A DNA stretch of 64,000 nucleotides from Edolisoma coerulescens (lineage: Eukaryota > Chordata > Aves > Passeriformes > Campephagidae). The first letter of the stretch is position 1. Every line of letters begins with the position of its first letter. Positions 61,326 through 64,000 of this stretch are shown piece after piece. Under the pieces are notes generated by a model that was given only the letters and a program-made list of their open reading frames with translations, was not told the DNA's origin and made no database searches. The stretch lies in assembly GCA_013397115.1 (NCBI GenBank), contig VWZW01005507.1, forward strand, positions 3,141,237-3,205,236, read 5' to 3'. A program made the position numbers and the translations under genes.

Positions 61326-64000
61326 GAAGTACAGTCTTGCACTTTTTCTGTGTTAAAGAGCTGACCCTACTCTTTCAGAGTGAAGGGCACCTGAATCCAA
61401 ATGAGAGAGACAATATGCATAAAGAAAATGGAGTTACATTCCCTATTCTAATAGGTGGCAGAAAATCTATAAAGAAGCTCTTTGTAAATGTGTTCCCAAG
61501 GCAAGTAAAGGAGCAATAATGCAGCCAAGGTAAATGTTACCCACACGGCAGAGGAGCCTGCAGGGTACTAACATTAGAGAAGGGCTATGTGTACTGTGCA
61601 GCATGCTAAGAACATATGGATAAGGAGCCCCACAACCAAAAGAAGGCCATTCCAGATGAATTTCAAGTGCCACGATAGGGAGAGAGGAAGCAAATCTATA
61701 CCTCAGCATACCAAAACTGGGGTGACTTTAAAATGTCTAGAAACCATTTTGGAATGCTTTGTGTACTGACTGAAATATGAAGTATGGAAGATTTGTAGGA
61801 GTCTTGTGAAATGAATGTCTTTCTTATGGGCTATAAAAGTAATCTTTGTTTCAAGTCAGTTCCTATCAGCTCTTCCATCCTACCAAGTTTTGACAGGCCA
61901 CAAATTTGGCCCCATTAAGTAGGTTGGGTGTGGAAATTAAAGGGCTTTATAGCTTGTGATTATTAGAATGGATGGTCACAGTGGCCGTCACAACCTTCAC
62001 ATCTCTCTGGAATTTCTAGACTTTTCAACTGTACACACTGTATTGTTAATCAGAAATATACGTTGTTTTGGGTTTCACAGCAGTTGTGCTCAGTAGTTTA
62101 ACATAATTTTGTAATCCAAAAAGAAATCGGTTCAGTCTGTATTGCTGCCCTGCAGAAGGTACTTGTTCCCTACAATTAGATGAATTGGAATTGCTTAATT
62201 TTCACAGCAGTTTCTTTCTGTTTCTAAGTTCTCAAGGTTTCCCTCAAGCTATCAATGATCTTGTCATTCTCTAGCTCTCATGTGCTTTGTTCCTTGACTC
62301 TGTAGTGGAGTTTCACTGTGGCTTTTAAATCTCTTTTTTAATAGCTAAATGCACAAGGGAGTGAGGTTCATTTCTAGTTCTTGCGAGGTATTTATTCTCC
62401 CCAGTTATTCTGTATTAGTACTGGCTTATTTTTTTGGCAAAATGAAGAGTAAGGTAATTCCAAATACCCTCTCTGAGCAGTCCTGTATTTGTTGACTCCT
62501 CAATACTGTGATGCTTTTGTATTTGTCTAATGCGAGGCTTTAATTTCATCAGTGTTCCTGTGCTTCCTTCCTGATTAAATGAGAGTGAGTGCTTGGTAAC
62601 TGCCCAGATCACCTTTGATCTGTTTCGAGAACGGCCTCTCTGGCGGGTCTTGGCAGCACTGAGCAAAAACTTGATGTCAGCCCGTGGCAGAAAAGTTGCC
62701 TTGCCCTGTGGAAAGCCTCCTGCTCCCGTGGCTGTGCTCATCTCCTTTAGCGAGCAGTTGCTGTCAGTGCAGAGAGCCTTAATGGAGCTGTGCCTGGGAT
62801 TCCTGATGAGCTCCAGCAGGGACTGCACTGCAGCTCCCCGAGGAATTGGCTTCCTCAGCTGAGCTCTGTCCTTCTGGAGCCACGCTGCCCTCCGTGACAC
62901 AGCGGGTGTGTGGTGCTGTAATGCAGCTCTCCGAGGCAGAATGGTGGGAAAGTCATTATCATTTCCAGTTGGGAAAGGCACGACTCAAGTGTCTGAGTGT
63001 TAAAAGATTTATGTTCTTTTCGTCAGCCAGCCCGGGATGTTTTGTACAAGGCCATTTGGGAAAGTTCAAGGGTAACTTGATTTTTAAAGTTTTGTTGTGA
63101 TAGCGAGGAAGGATCTTTTTCCTGATGGAAAAAGAAAAATTACTGGCATAATAATAGCTTTTTTAAAAAAGAACTTTTAAGGGAAGGAGGAGTTTTATGG
63201 ATTAGACAAGAGGTCATTTCTAAACAGAGAAAGCATAAAAGCCACCTTCTAACAGAACTCTGTAGTTGGGGACAAAACAGCCTAATGAGACTATTGCAAG
63301 CAATAATCACGGGGATACAGACACAGGCTGAGCCTCTGGAGAAGGTTCTGGTGACAGTCATCCACCCCCTGATTCCTGCAGTGAAATCCAGGGAACAGAA
63401 GGCAAAGGACATCCAAGTGTAGTAAGTGGAAAAAAGGATAATAGATATTTTTACATCCCAAGTTTGAAGAGATTGTAAAAAGAGAAGTAAAAGAGAATCA
63501 GGAAAGAACCTACCTGCTTATATCTTTTTGGGCAGGAATGTTTGAGAGTTCTGTAACTTCAAGGAACTTTATTTTCAATGTCTTGGGATGATTTTTCATT
63601 TATTTTCCTGAGGGCTCCCCAAGATGTATTTTTAAGGTGCAATGGATAAACAAAATCTTTCTTGCAGTATCTCTTTCCAGCTTTTAAAGTGAAAACATTG
63701 TAATAAATGCAGAATGCATGCAAAACATCTGTCAGAACCTGGCATTATTTCCTCTTTATAGCTCAGAGTGGGCTTTCATTAATTGGTTGTAAAATGAAAA
63801 TATCAAAAAGCTTGTTCAAAATGCACAGTAAAACCCTTAAATGCTTAAAGAAAGGGCTGTGCTTATAAGTGTGGTTTTCATGCCGATGTTTGAATGAGTC
63901 AAGGAGCACAAGCAGATGAAACAGAAATGTAGGCAAAGTATTGAAAAGTCCAAGCTCAGTGCATTATTCTTCTGCTGCTCTTCAGAATTTTATTCTTCTA
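61326..64000. other. Intergenic DNA, no gene recognised
   Basis: This AT-rich sequence has a moderately GC-richer island at about 62630-62930. A 188-codon open frame occupies 62981-62415 on the - strand, the longest outside a CpG island in the window apart from real exons. It has no recognised domain, so I do not call it a gene. Confidence 0.6.

Noticed and set aside
1..64000. Search for CRISPR arrays, operons, tRNA or rRNA genes
   Set aside because: No regularly spaced repeats, ribosome-binding-site-led gene strings or recognisable structural RNA genes were seen. The sequence is vertebrate nuclear DNA.

Overview
This is vertebrate nuclear DNA, almost certainly from a bird and most likely a songbird. 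The signs are short coding exons with GT-AG introns, CR1 LINE fragments ending in the avian octamer-type tail, a passerine-type retroviral solo LTR, AT-rich spacers and a single CpG island. I found no bacterial genes, operons, CRISPR arrays or tRNAs. All exon calls come from reading splice sites and translated frames by eye. Gene names rest on remembered family similarity to human FANCL and VRK2.

Layout. (1) 1-12.5 kb, + strand: the last nine coding exons of FANCL, the RING E3 ligase of the Fanconi anaemia pathway. The first part of the gene lies left of the window. The exons join in phase without a break into about 250 residues, covering most of the URD/RWD-like region and the complete C-terminal RING. 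(2) 12.58-49.6 kb, - strand: a complete VRK2 (vaccinia-related kinase 2) coding sequence in 13 coding exons. Together they give a 546-residue protein with an N-terminal kinase domain, a long low-complexity tail and a C-terminal membrane anchor. Its 5' end sits at a CpG island at about 49.69-50.25 kb. (3) 50.3-64 kb: gene-poor DNA upstream of VRK2 with two CR1 fragments and one exon-like unit on the + strand.

The two genes are tail to tail with stop codons only 59 bp apart. The likely poly(A) signals place each terminal coding exon inside the other gene's 3' UTR. FANCL acts with UBE2T in the nucleus to monoubiquitinate FANCD2 and FANCI. VRK2 is a membrane-anchored Ser/Thr kinase. Nothing here shows that they work in one pathway; the link is positional.

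No wholly new system is evident. The observations most worth checking are the reciprocal antisense 3' ends, an apparent tandem duplication of two VRK2 tail exons, several unexplained exon-like units with good splice sites (14222-14287 +, 52563-52649 +, 43239-43335 -, 16885-16979 -), a perfect 13-bp stem hairpin at 42.65 kb, and an isolated CpG-rich patch at 20.7 kb. A 14-base run of N at 23363-23376 lies inside a poly-G tract.
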